From positions 62,001-126,000 of the forward strand of contig JACKBN010000018.1 in assembly GCA_020634565.1 (NCBI GenBank): a stretch of 64,000 nt of DNA, in the 5' to 3' direction. The position numbers and the translations under genes are program-made. Below the pieces are notes generated by a model. That model did no database searches and had not been told where the DNA came from. It saw nothing but the letters and a program-made list of their open reading frames with translations. The stretch comes from Ardenticatenaceae bacterium. Its GTDB lineage: Bacteria > Chloroflexota > Anaerolineae > Promineifilales > Promineifilaceae. This document shows positions 45,007 through 52,936 of the stretch, piece by piece (position 1 is the first letter of the stretch; every line of letters begins with the position of its first letter).

Positions 45007-45056
45007 GGGCAAGAACGGTGATCTAAGCGTTGAATTTAAAAGTCAACCTAAGCATC

Positions 45057-47315
45057 TTACTGTTTCCAGTTGGCAAACATTCTGACGATACGCAGTAAAA
45101 ACAACGGCCGTTTCACCTGTTGCCAACTTTGCCATGCCTTAATCCGCCCTGATTCAGCATCACCTGCGTAGCGCCGCTGCATGTACAGGTTGGTGAGCTG
45201 AGTAAGGTGCGGACGCAGCCGTTCGATTTGCCGCGCCAGCCGAGGGGATTGTCCAAAATGACTCAGTGCAGTTTGCAGCATCGCCAGAAATTCCTGCGGT
45301 GTCTGGCTCGGCTGGGGGCCTTGGCCCAGCTTTACGGCCGTGTCCTCTAAACGGCCGTAGCTCCAGATCACTGCATCCGCCCCGGCTGGCAGCTGCCCCC
45401 GCCGCCACCAGGCGTAAACAAGCCCGAAAAGCCCCGCTGCTGCCAGGACGAGTGCCCAGGGAAACGGCCGTTCCTCACTTTCTTCCGGTGGGATGGGGGG
45501 GATTTCCAGCGGCTGGGATTCGGCAAAGTCGGGCATCTGGGTGCCAAATGTGGGGGATGGCTCCGAAAAAGCGTGTGGTGAGACAAAAGCGGGCGTAGGC
45601 TCAAATTCAACCCAGCCATACTCGGCAAAATAAACCTCTGCCCAGGAATGGCCATTGATCTGGTACACGGTTTGGACCCCGTTTTCATCCGTGGGCTGGG
45701 CCAGATAGCCAACGGCCAGCCGAGCAGGCAAGCCCACAGCCCGTGCCAGCACCACCATCGCCGATGCATAGAAATCGCAGTAACCGGCCCGCTGTTCAAA
45801 TAAAAAGTGGTCCACCGGGTCAACCTCGCGCGGTGGCGTTTGCACTTCCAGCGAGTACGGATATTGGCGCAAAAATTGCTCGATGGCGTGCGCCTGATCG
45901 TACGGATTGCTTTGGTTGTCAGCAATTTCGGTCGCCAGATCCAACACCCGTTGGGGAATGCTGTCGGGCAGGCGTGTGTAGCGCGCCAGAAGGGCGGGGG
46001 GTACATCGGCCACGGCCGTTCCGCGCAGCATGGTTGGGGTCGCCTGTGAAACTTGGGAAACGGCCGTATACACCGTGTTGGCGCTGTTGATCCGCACCAA
46101 ATCTGTTTGCCCTCGCCAGAAGACCGTGGCCTCTTGCTCAAGCTGTTGGGGCAGGCCAAGCGTGTAGCGGGTCAGCCGCTTATCCAGCACCCAATGAACG
46201 GTTTGGCTGACGGTAGCCGCTGCCTCAACGGCTGGTAAAGCGATGGCGGTGTCGGCGTCCAATGGTTCGGTGCGCTCTTCAGACAAGGCCCAGCCCCGTC
46301 CGGTGTACACGTCGTAGCTCAAGGCGCGCCAATGCAGCCCCGTCAGGTTGGCCTCGCTTTGCACAACGGCCGTCATTACCACGGTTTCGGCCAGTTCTGG
46401 CGGCGCATCCAGCAAAAAGCTGCGGGGCAGAATACCACTGCCGCCCACGCCATCGGGACCGCTAGGCTGGCCACCGGCACGGTTTTCCACCCCGCCAAAC
46501 GCACGCTCTAGCGCTGCTTCGGTTTGCTGCACCACCGGCTGGGCCTGGAAGCGCTGCACCAGCCGCCGGATGCTGAAGCTGGGCAATGTCAATGCCAGCA
46601 CCAGCAAAATGGCGGCAATGGCTGAAGCGTGCAGCAAAAGATCCATACGCAGCTCACCCGAATAATCGACCTGGTGTTTGTCCCACGCTTCGGTAAGGGC
46701 AAAGTGGTGCATCATGGCCGTCAATAAAGCGGTCAGGCCGACAAACGTGGCCAGCCACCAGATTTGCCCGCCGCCAAAATAACCGTTAAATGCCAGCCCT
46801 AGTCCCAGGGCTAGAAGGCCCGGCAGTGGCCGATGTTGTCGGAACAGTTGCCAGCTGGCAAAGGCGGTTAAAAAGTAGCTGAGCAAGGCCAGGCCGAGGG
46901 TAAAGGCGATGGTTTCCTGGCTGCTTTGGTTGCTGAATACGGCCGTTCCCCAACTACCCATCCGATCCAGAAACAGCGCCCCGTTTTGCAGCCAATACGG
47001 CCGTAGCGATGCCCAGCCTCCCAGCCAGGCTGACCAGGTAGGCCAAAGCTGGGCGGTGCCAATGAGAGGAATTGCCACACCATAGAGGGTAATCAAAATC
47101 CAGGCACTTATGGGGGAAAGCGGCCGTTTCGCCAGAATCGTGCCCAGCAAAAAGCCGCCCAGCGCTGCGGGAATCACCACGCCATCATCCGGCACCCAGG
47201 CAACTTCGAGAACGGCCGTAATGACGCAGCCCACAATGGCCGCCAGCAGTAACAGGGGCAGCCAGCCCTCTCGCGGTTTTATTCGCTGGATTACCAAATC
47301 AACGGCACGTGCCAT
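45057..47315 (-). CDS. Transglutaminase-like membrane protein (TgpA/DUF3488 type)
   Basis: 752 residues. N-terminal hydrophobic helices (about 20-190) are followed by a further membrane segment near 240, an extracytoplasmic region, and the transglutaminase core: RAGYCDFYASAMVVLARAVGLPARLAVGY (Cys513), NGHSWAEVYF (His) and YGWVEFEPTPAF, where Glu takes the usual Asp place. A C-terminal TM and DUF4129-like helical tail end the protein. In other bacteria TgpA is encoded with MoxR and DUF58 genes. Here DUF58 is on the same strand but separated by three oxidoreductase genes. The role is probably in envelope protein processing. Confidence 0.92.
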   Translation of the reverse strand: MARAVDLVIQRIKPREGWLPLLLLAAIVGCVITAVLEVAWVPDDGVVIPAALGGFLLGTILAKRPLSPISAWILITLYGVAIPLIGTAQLWPTWSAWLGGWASLRPYWLQNGALFLDRMGSWGTAVFSNQSSQETIAFTLGLALLSYFLTAFASWQLFRQHRPLPGLLALGLGLAFNGYFGGGQIWWLATFVGLTALLTAMMHHFALTEAWDKHQVDYSGELRMDLLLHASAIAAILLVLALTLPSFSIRRLVQRFQAQPVVQQTEAALERAFGGVENRAGGQPSGPDGVGGSGILPRSFLLDAPPELAETVVMTAVVQSEANLTGLHWRALSYDVYTGRGWALSEERTEPLDADTAIALPAVEAAATVSQTVHWVLDKRLTRYTLGLPQQLEQEATVFWRGQTDLVRINSANTVYTAVSQVSQATPTMLRGTAVADVPPALLARYTRLPDSIPQRVLDLATEIADNQSNPYDQAHAIEQFLRQYPYSLEVQTPPREVDPVDHFLFEQRAGYCDFYASAMVVLARAVGLPARLAVGYLAQPTDENGVQTVYQINGHSWAEVYFAEYGWVEFEPTPAFVSPHAFSEPSPTFGTQMPDFAESQPLEIPPIPPEESEERPFPWALVLAAAGLFGLVYAWWRRGQLPAGADAVIWSYGRLEDTAVKLGQGPQPSQTPQEFLAMLQTALSHFGQSPRLARQIERLRPHLTQLTNLYMQRRYAGDAESGRIKAWQSWQQVKRPLFLLRIVRMFANWKQ

Positions 47316-47324
47316 TTGTTAGGG

Positions 47325-47349
47325 GGACCTGGGGCCGAAGCCCCAGGCT
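47325..47349 (-). repeat. Dispersed UUCG-tetraloop hairpin, copy 1
   Basis: On the minus strand, CCTGGGGC-TTCG-GCCCCAGG forms an 8-bp stem with a TTCG loop. The 25-bp element differs from the copy at 49376 at only three positions. Both copies lie between genes of the same strand, suggesting RNA processing or stability signals. Confidence 0.75.
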
Positions 47350-47375
47350 GCAATTGCCAGGATCTGTTTCCCTGG

Positions 47376-48563
47376 CTAAATGATTTTCTGCTTATTCTCA
47401 AAGACCGGCGCATTTTCCAGGATGCGTCGCGGCGAAAAGATGGAGAGATCCAGTGTAGGCGGCTGACCCAGGATACATTCTGCCAGATAGCGGCCTACGG
47501 CGTGACACTGCTGGAAGCCGTGCCCGGAGAAGCCATTCACCAGGTAAAAGCCCCGCAGTTCTGGCCATTCGCCCAAAATGGCATTGCCGTCGAAGGTGTT
47601 GACGGCGTACAGGCCAGCCCAGCCGTCCACCACGCGCAGCGAGTCAAAAGCGGGCATAAATTCTGCTAGCTCCGGCCAGATGCGATCCTCAAATTTGTGG
47701 CGCTGCCAGCTAAAGTCGGTTGTCGTTATGGGATCGTCGGCGAACGAGTGGGCGGTCATAAAAACGCCATGCCCTTCATGAATGATGTAGGTGCCAGACG
47801 GCAGCAGCAGCAGTGGGAGGACTTTTTCGGGCTGTACGGCCGTTTCCACAATATAAACCTGCCGCATCACGGGCTCCATAGGAATCTCCACGCCACAAGT
47901 TTTGGCCAGCTGGGTGCCCCACGCTCCCGCACTGTTGACCACGATGCCTGCCTGTAGCACCTCGCCGCTTTTGAGCTGGACGCCGGTGACCTGACCGTTT
48001 TGGTGGTGAACGGCCGTTACCTCCGCCTCGATCAGTTCTGCACCCAAAGCCACCGCTTTCTTTTTGTATGCTTCAAGCACCGCCTGGGGCAGCATCGTGC
48101 CGTCGTCGCGGCCAAATGTAGCCCCCACAAACAAGCCATCCGCCACGTTCAAAAGTGGATAGATTTCTTTTGCTTCACTTGGCGTCAGCCAGGAAACATT
48201 GCAGCCCAGACTTTGCTGCAAAGCCAGCCCGGCCTCCACTTCGGCGCGGCCTGCTTCGTCCGTGAGGAACAGGTTGCCTTGCTGCCGAAAAGCGACATCC
48301 GGCACCTCGCCAGCCACCGTCATATCTTCGGCAAATGTTTTCAGCACTTCCAGAGCGTACAGCGACATCTGGATGTTTTCTTTCACGTTAAACTGCACGC
48401 GGCTGTTGCCGTCTGACAAAACGGTGGAGGAGTAGCGGTAGGTTAAATCTTTTTCGATGAGAGCGATTTTGAGCTGATTGTCGCGCTGTAGCAGATGGGT
48501 GGCAATGGCGCAGCCCATCACGCCCGCGCCCGCAAAAATAACGTCGTAATATTGGTTAGTCAT
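47376..48563 (-). CDS. FAD-dependent oxidoreductase (DAO family, sarcosine/glycine oxidase-like)
   Basis: 395 residues from ATG 48563 with GAGGAA. The FAD dinucleotide motif is YDVIFAGAGVMGCAIATHLLQ near residues 5-25. The DAO domain continues with NSAGAWGTQLAKTCGVEIPMEP and ends with NGFSGHGFQQCHAVGRYLAE, as in sarcosine and D-amino-acid oxidases. They oxidise amines or hydroxyl substrates with FAD. The partner genes are two SDRs, which suggests a small catabolic pathway. No substrate can be assigned. Confidence 0.9.
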   Translation of the reverse strand: MTNQYYDVIFAGAGVMGCAIATHLLQRDNQLKIALIEKDLTYRYSSTVLSDGNSRVQFNVKENIQMSLYALEVLKTFAEDMTVAGEVPDVAFRQQGNLFLTDEAGRAEVEAGLALQQSLGCNVSWLTPSEAKEIYPLLNVADGLFVGATFGRDDGTMLPQAVLEAYKKKAVALGAELIEAEVTAVHHQNGQVTGVQLKSGEVLQAGIVVNSAGAWGTQLAKTCGVEIPMEPVMRQVYIVETAVQPEKVLPLLLLPSGTYIIHEGHGVFMTAHSFADDPITTTDFSWQRHKFEDRIWPELAEFMPAFDSLRVVDGWAGLYAVNTFDGNAILGEWPELRGFYLVNGFSGHGFQQCHAVGRYLAECILGQPPTLDLSIFSPRRILENAPVFENKQKII

Positions 48564-48593
48564 GCAATGTGTTCCTCTATTGATGTGGAAGAT

Positions 48594-48636
48594 GGTAATT
48601 GAGTAATTGGGCAATTCGGTGAATTACTCAATTACC
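48594..48636. repeat. GTAATT-type palindromic repeat
   Basis: GGTAATTGAGTAATT (48594-48608) pairs perfectly with 48622-48636 over 15 bp, with a 13-nt loop. It is built of GTAAT words like the elements at 41944 and 50177 and lies between the FAD oxidoreductase and SDR genes. Confidence 0.75.
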
Positions 48637-48654
48637 TAATACCCAATTACCCCT

Positions 48655-49359
48655 CTAAACCGACCGGGTAATGCCGCCATCTACGCGGATGTTTTGCCCG
48701 GTAATGTAGCCCGCGCCGTCGGAAAGCAAGAAGCGAACCGTTTGGGCAATTTCGGCCACGGTGCCGTATCGTCCCGCCGGAATACGCTGGCGATTTTCCT
48801 CGGTCTCCGGGTAGCTGTCGATGAAGCCGGGCAAGACGTTGTTCATGCGGATGCCCTGGCTGGCGTATTCATCGGCGTACAGCTTGGTGTAGCTGGCCAG
48901 CGCCGCCCGCAGCGTAGAACTGACGGGAAAAGTCGCCTCTGGCTCAAAGGCGGCGTAGGTGGAAATATTAACAATCGCTCCGCCACCCTGCGCGATCATG
49001 ATTGGCGTGACCAGTCGGGCCATGCGGGCCACGTTTAGCATTACCAAATCGAGCCCCGTGTGCCAATCTTCATCGGGGATTTCCAGGATTTGGCCTTTGG
49101 GTGGGTGGCCTGTGTTGTTGACGACGGCGTCGATACGGCCGTATCGCTCCAGTGCCGTATCCACCAGTTTTTGCAAATCAGCGCTGCTGGTGACCGAACC
49201 TGTCAGGCCAAAGCCACCCAACTCCTCGGCCACCGCTTCTGCGCCGCCAGAGGCTGAGAGAAGCGCCAGATTGTAGCCAGCGCTGGCCAGTTCACGCGCG
49301 ATGGCGGCTCCCATCCCTTTGCCTGCCGCTGTGATGACGGCCGTTTTCTTTGTTGTCAT
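48655..49359 (-). CDS. SDR-family protein with altered catalytic residues
   Basis: 234 residues. The Rossmann motif TAAGKGMGAAIARELASAGYN and NNTGHP (NNAG equivalent) identify an SDR. The catalytic Ser region (VNISTYAAFEP) is present, but the Tyr-x-x-x-Lys pair is replaced by Ser-x-x-x-Arg (SSTLRAALASYTKLYA). This change is known in one SDR subgroup related to 3-oxoacyl-ACP reductases, whose catalysis is unclear. It is in an operon with another SDR and an FAD oxidoreductase. Confidence 0.88.
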   Translation of the reverse strand: MTTKKTAVITAAGKGMGAAIARELASAGYNLALLSASGGAEAVAEELGGFGLTGSVTSSADLQKLVDTALERYGRIDAVVNNTGHPPKGQILEIPDEDWHTGLDLVMLNVARMARLVTPIMIAQGGGAIVNISTYAAFEPEATFPVSSTLRAALASYTKLYADEYASQGIRMNNVLPGFIDSYPETEENRQRIPAGRYGTVAEIAQTVRFLLSDGAGYITGQNIRVDGGITRSV

Positions 49360-49375
49360 GCTGCATTCCTTTTGT

Positions 49376-49400
49376 GGTCCTGAGGCCGAAACCCCAGGCT
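49376..49400 (-). repeat. Dispersed UUCG-tetraloop hairpin, copy 2
   Basis: AGCCTGGGGTTTCGGCCTCA plus AGGACC on the minus strand; three differences from the 47325 copy, so the stem has mismatches. It sits 16 bp before the SDR start at 49359. Confidence 0.7.
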
Positions 49401-49446
49401 AGATTTTGATTGTTGAATATTGTTCACGGCTTACCGCAAACTGAAC

Positions 49447-50163
49447 TTATGATTTCCCGAAAACTGGTATAGCTGCGCCGTGAATGTCTCGGGCGGCCGG
49501 GGAGGCCAGGAAGAGAATCACGTCGGCCAGCGATTCGGGCTGGACCCAATTGTCCGCATTGGCGTTGGGCATTGCTTCCCGGTTTTGTGGCGTGTCGATG
49601 GTGCCCGGAATAATAGCGTTGACGTTGATGCCTGCTGATTTCACCTCGGCCGCTGCGCTTTCAGTCAATCGCAAAACGGCCGCTTTGGCCGCACTGTAAG
49701 CCGACATATTTTTGTTGCCTTGAAAAGCGGGCCGGGCCGCAATGTTGATAATTTTGCCGCTGCCTTGGGGCACCATCTTTTTTAGAACGGCCTGGTTGGT
49801 AATGAACGTCGTTTTGGCATTGATTGTCAGCATGAATTCCAGCTTGTCCAACGGTGTTTCATGCAGCGGTGGCCCAGAAAAGAAGCCGCCAACCGTGTGC
49901 ACCAGCACGTCAATTCGGCCAAACTTTTCAATGATTTTTTCGACAACGGCCGTAACCGCCGTTTCGCTCGTTAAATCCGCATTTTCTGTAAGGAATCGTT
50001 CTGATTCCGACACCAACTCGGGAAAGCGTTCCGCCAGCCGCTCCGGCTGCCGGTCGATCAGCGCCAGATTGGCTCCTGCATCGACAAACGCCCTCGTGAC
50101 CGCGCTGCCCAAATTGCCCGACGCGCCCGTCACCATTACCACTTTGTCTTTAAATTGAGTCAT
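49447..50163 (-). CDS. SDR-family oxidoreductase
   Basis: 238 residues from ATG 50163. TGASGNLGSAVTRAFVDAGAN binds NAD(P); LVHTVGGFF takes the NNAG place; the catalytic residues are in IINIAARPAFQ and the canonical YSAAK (Tyr-x-x-x-Lys). The C-terminus VIFGK-type ending is complete. It is a typical 3-oxoacyl-reductase-like SDR. Substrate unknown. It lies directly downstream of DUF58 on the same strand. Confidence 0.92.
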   Translation of the reverse strand: MTQFKDKVVMVTGASGNLGSAVTRAFVDAGANLALIDRQPERLAERFPELVSESERFLTENADLTSETAVTAVVEKIIEKFGRIDVLVHTVGGFFSGPPLHETPLDKLEFMLTINAKTTFITNQAVLKKMVPQGSGKIINIAARPAFQGNKNMSAYSAAKAAVLRLTESAAAEVKSAGINVNAIIPGTIDTPQNREAMPNANADNWVQPESLADVILFLASPAARDIHGAAIPVFGKS

Positions 50164-50176
50164 CGTTGTTGTTCCT

Positions 50177-50214
50177 GTAATTTGGTAATCAGGCAAATTC
50201 AATTACCCAATTAC
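50177..50214. repeat. GTAATT-type palindromic repeat
   Basis: GTAATTTGGTAATC (50177-50190) and AATTACCCAATTAC (50201-50214) form an imperfect stem. The composition and size are like the element at 48594. Confidence 0.6.
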
Positions 50215-50220
50215 TTGTTT

Positions 50221-51528
50221 TCATCGTGCTGCTGGCGTTTTCACCGCCACGACCTTCCCCGTGCCGCTGACGCGGAATTCCCAGAAGCCGCGCCGCTGTT
50301 GTTCTTCCAGTGGTGTGCCAATTTCACCTTGACGAATGACCTGGCAAGGAAAACCCAACTGTCGTACGGCCGTTGCCAACCCCTCGCTGTTTTCTTCACC
50401 GCCGAAACTTTGCCGATCCAGCAAAACCACGTTGCTTTCTACGCCGCGCTGTACCAGCCGGGCCAGCTCTGGCAGCCAACCGCCACTGCCGCTGGGTGTG
50501 ATAATGATAACGGCCGTGCCCCGTTTGGTAATGCGCCCTAAATCAAACAGCGCCGTTTGCAGATCGGTTGCGCCATCGGCATCTAGCAGGGCCAATGCCC
50601 GCAGAATGCGCCATTGCTGCCCCTGACCGCTGCCCGTGTGCACAATTTGGGGCGAACGGCCGTATCCTGCCAGCCCCACCGCCCGATTCTGCCGCACGGC
50701 CCGTGCCGCCAGCGAGGCGCCCAACAGCACCGCCTGCTCAATCGTGCGTTCGGCACCGCTGCCCAGCTGTACCGCTGCCTCACAATCCAGCAAAATCCAG
50801 ATGTCGCCCGTGGCGTCTTGATCAAATTCGCGTACGTATAGGCTGTTTTTGTGGGCCGAAATGGGCCAATGAATCCAGCGTTGGGGATCGCCGATTTGGT
50901 AATCGCGCACGGAAGCGGCATTGGTGGTGGCCTGCCAGCTGCGCTGCCGCACCCGCGCCTGCCCGCTGCTGGTGCCTGTGGGCAGTGGAATCGGGAGCTG
51001 GCCATGGATTGGCGGATGAATGATGATTTCTTCGGTTTGGGTGTAGAAGCGAGTCATTTGGAACAGGCCAAAGGGGTCGCTGCTGCGGATGGCCCACGGT
51101 CCCAGGGAAAACATGCCCCGCTGCTGGCAAACGGCCGTTTCCCGCCAATGATCGCTGCTTTGGGCCGGTACGCTGCGCACAACGGCCGTTCGGTAACCGG
51201 GAATGTTGGTGTAATCAATGATCTCCACCCACAAAGCGGGGATGAAACTGTCGTTGAACAGGTCAAATCGCTCTTCCAGCCGGTCGCCCACAGCCACCCA
51301 ACCATACCGCAGCTGGCGACTGCCGTGCAGATGTTTGGCTAACTGTCGCACCCACACATACCCCACTAAAAACAATCCGCCCAGGCCAATGAGCAAGGTG
51401 TTCCAAACCTGGTTGGGCAGCAGCAAAGCGGCTACCAGCAAAAACAGAAAGGAAATGACCGGCAGGCGCAGCCGCAGTTTGATAATCACTTTGTCTTCAG
51501 CTGGAATGGTAGACGGCCGTTCGTCCAT
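50221..51528 (-). CDS. DUF58 domain protein
   Basis: 435 residues from ATG 51528. Two N-terminal membrane helices (VISFLFLLVAALLLPNQVW ... LLIGLGGLFLVGYVWV) precede the DUF58 signature VRDYQIGDPQRWIHWPISAHKNSLYVREFD near 215-245. A von Willebrand A-like region follows (IWILLDCEAAV). DUF58 proteins work with MoxR ATPases and TgpA-type transglutaminases. TgpA is at 45057, but no MoxR gene is in the window; the three oxidoreductase genes between them break the usual order. Confidence 0.92.
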   Translation of the reverse strand: MDERPSTIPAEDKVIIKLRLRLPVISFLFLLVAALLLPNQVWNTLLIGLGGLFLVGYVWVRQLAKHLHGSRQLRYGWVAVGDRLEERFDLFNDSFIPALWVEIIDYTNIPGYRTAVVRSVPAQSSDHWRETAVCQQRGMFSLGPWAIRSSDPFGLFQMTRFYTQTEEIIIHPPIHGQLPIPLPTGTSSGQARVRQRSWQATTNAASVRDYQIGDPQRWIHWPISAHKNSLYVREFDQDATGDIWILLDCEAAVQLGSGAERTIEQAVLLGASLAARAVRQNRAVGLAGYGRSPQIVHTGSGQGQQWRILRALALLDADGATDLQTALFDLGRITKRGTAVIIITPSGSGGWLPELARLVQRGVESNVVLLDRQSFGGEENSEGLATAVRQLGFPCQVIRQGEIGTPLEEQQRRGFWEFRVSGTGKVVAVKTPAAR

Positions 51529-51596
51529 AAAACGATTTTGACACAATTGCCCAATTTCGCAATGGATTGTGGCCTGGCTAAGCTGAGTTTGACGGA

Positions 51597-52490
51597 TTAC
51601 TCGCGCAAGTTTTGGGCCAGGAAGCGTCGCAGCCGCTTGCTCATCAGTTCAGGATCGGTTTCAAAGAGATTGTTGTGGCCCGCTTCGGGGATGAGCAGGC
51701 GTTCTTTGGGGGAAACGGCCGTATCGTACAGCGTCGAGCCGTTGCTCACGTGTACTGTTTTGTCATGCCCGCCCTGAATAAACAGGCTGGGGCGGGGCGA
51801 CAGGGAAGCTACTTCTTGCAACGGCGCGAGTTGGCGGCTGTCTACACCGGCAATCCACTCTGCCCAAGGCATAATCAGCGGCGCTGTCCACTCGGGCAGG
51901 CGCGCAAAGGAGACGGTTAATCGTCGCGTATTGTTAGCAAAATTCGTATAGGCACTTTCGGCCACCACCAGCCGCAGCTCTGGCAGTTGGGCCGCCGCCC
52001 GAATGGCAATGGCCCCGCCCATTGAATGCCCGATGATGCCAATTTTGTTGGGGTTAACGGCCGTTTGCCTTTGCAAAAAGGCCAGCGCCGCCTGTACGTC
52101 AGCCACTTCGGTTAGACCCCAACTGCTTTTTTCGCCTTCAGAACGGCCGTGTGCCCGCAAATCAAACAGCAGTGCGCCATACCCTTGCTCGGCCAGCATC
52201 GCTGCCTGATCCAGCAGGGCGCTGCGGTTGCTGCCCAGACCATGCACATAAATCAGCGCAGCCCCATCTTCCGTTTGCGGTGGAATGTACCAGCCAGAGA
52301 GCTGCAAACCATCGTCTGTGCGAAACGTGACCTCTTCCCATGTGGCAATGCCAAAATCGGAGGGCGTTTGGTGGGTGATGTTTCGGGGTGGGGCCACCAG
52401 CCGCCGGGCGCGGCTGTGGACAAAACCCGCCAGGGCGGCCAGCAAAAGCAAAACAATGGCGACAGGGAGTTTGTAACCTAACTTGGGCAT
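51597..52490 (-). CDS. Alpha/beta hydrolase, membrane-anchored
   Basis: 297 residues from ATG 52490. One N-terminal hydrophobic segment (VAIVLLLLAALAGFV) could be an uncleaved anchor. The hydrolase fold has ALIYVHGLGSNRSALL (oxyanion loop), the nucleophile elbow IGHSMGGA with Ser, and probable Asp in IQGGHDKTV and His in EAGHNNLF. It resembles the BAAT/DUF1749-like esterases close to the E. coli YfhR/BEM46 group. Substrate unknown. It lies beside DUF58 on the same strand with 68 bp between. Confidence 0.9.
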   Translation of the reverse strand: MPKLGYKLPVAIVLLLLAALAGFVHSRARRLVAPPRNITHQTPSDFGIATWEEVTFRTDDGLQLSGWYIPPQTEDGAALIYVHGLGSNRSALLDQAAMLAEQGYGALLFDLRAHGRSEGEKSSWGLTEVADVQAALAFLQRQTAVNPNKIGIIGHSMGGAIAIRAAAQLPELRLVVAESAYTNFANNTRRLTVSFARLPEWTAPLIMPWAEWIAGVDSRQLAPLQEVASLSPRPSLFIQGGHDKTVHVSNGSTLYDTAVSPKERLLIPEAGHNNLFETDPELMSKRLRRFLAQNLRE

Positions 52491-52721
52491 GATTGAGATA
52501 CGGTACGATAAAACGGCCGTATTTTCCACAACCCACATGCCCAAAATAGATCACTTGTGTGCTTGACGTCGGTGCGAGTCAATTAGCCCAAAATTTTAAG
52601 ACTGAATTCAGGTAATTTTGGCGCGTCTGTTTGGCAAAAGTCTGATAGACTAGAGTCGTTTTGCCTGCTTCTGGCAGAAAAATTGGAAGTAACACCTTGG
52701 AATTTGTCAGACCTTTTAGGT

Positions 52722-52831
52722 GGAGAACAAAAAGTAACTTGTGAACAAATCCCTCATTAGCTCTTTTTGTTCTCCTGAAAGTAATTTTCATTTGCCCAAT
52801 GGGCATTCACGATATTCATTGAAAATTACTT
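52722..52831 (+). promoter_or_regulatory. Two consecutive stem-loops in the carA leader
   Basis: GGAGAACAAAAAG (52722-52734) pairs with CTTTTTGTTCTCC (52763-52775) over 13 bp. Right after it AAGTAATTTTCA (52779-52790) pairs with TGAAAATTACTT (52820-52831), with TGCCC/GGGCA inside the loop. They lie 105-215 bp before the carA ATG in a 446-bp gene-free region. They may be a pyrimidine- or arginine-dependent leader, or protein sites; no known riboswitch consensus was recognised. Confidence 0.5.
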
Positions 52832-52936
52832 AAGCGTATGACGCAGCAGCGCTGAAAGCGTGAAGTAAAATCAACAAATTTCGCAGCACGCGACTTTGAT
52901 CAGCGTTCATCTGCGTCCCATTTTAGAGGAGATGCG

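Noticed and set aside
52579..52806. 75-codon minus-strand ORF in the car leader
   Set aside because: No ribosome binding site, overlaps the two stem-loops and has no recognisable domain.
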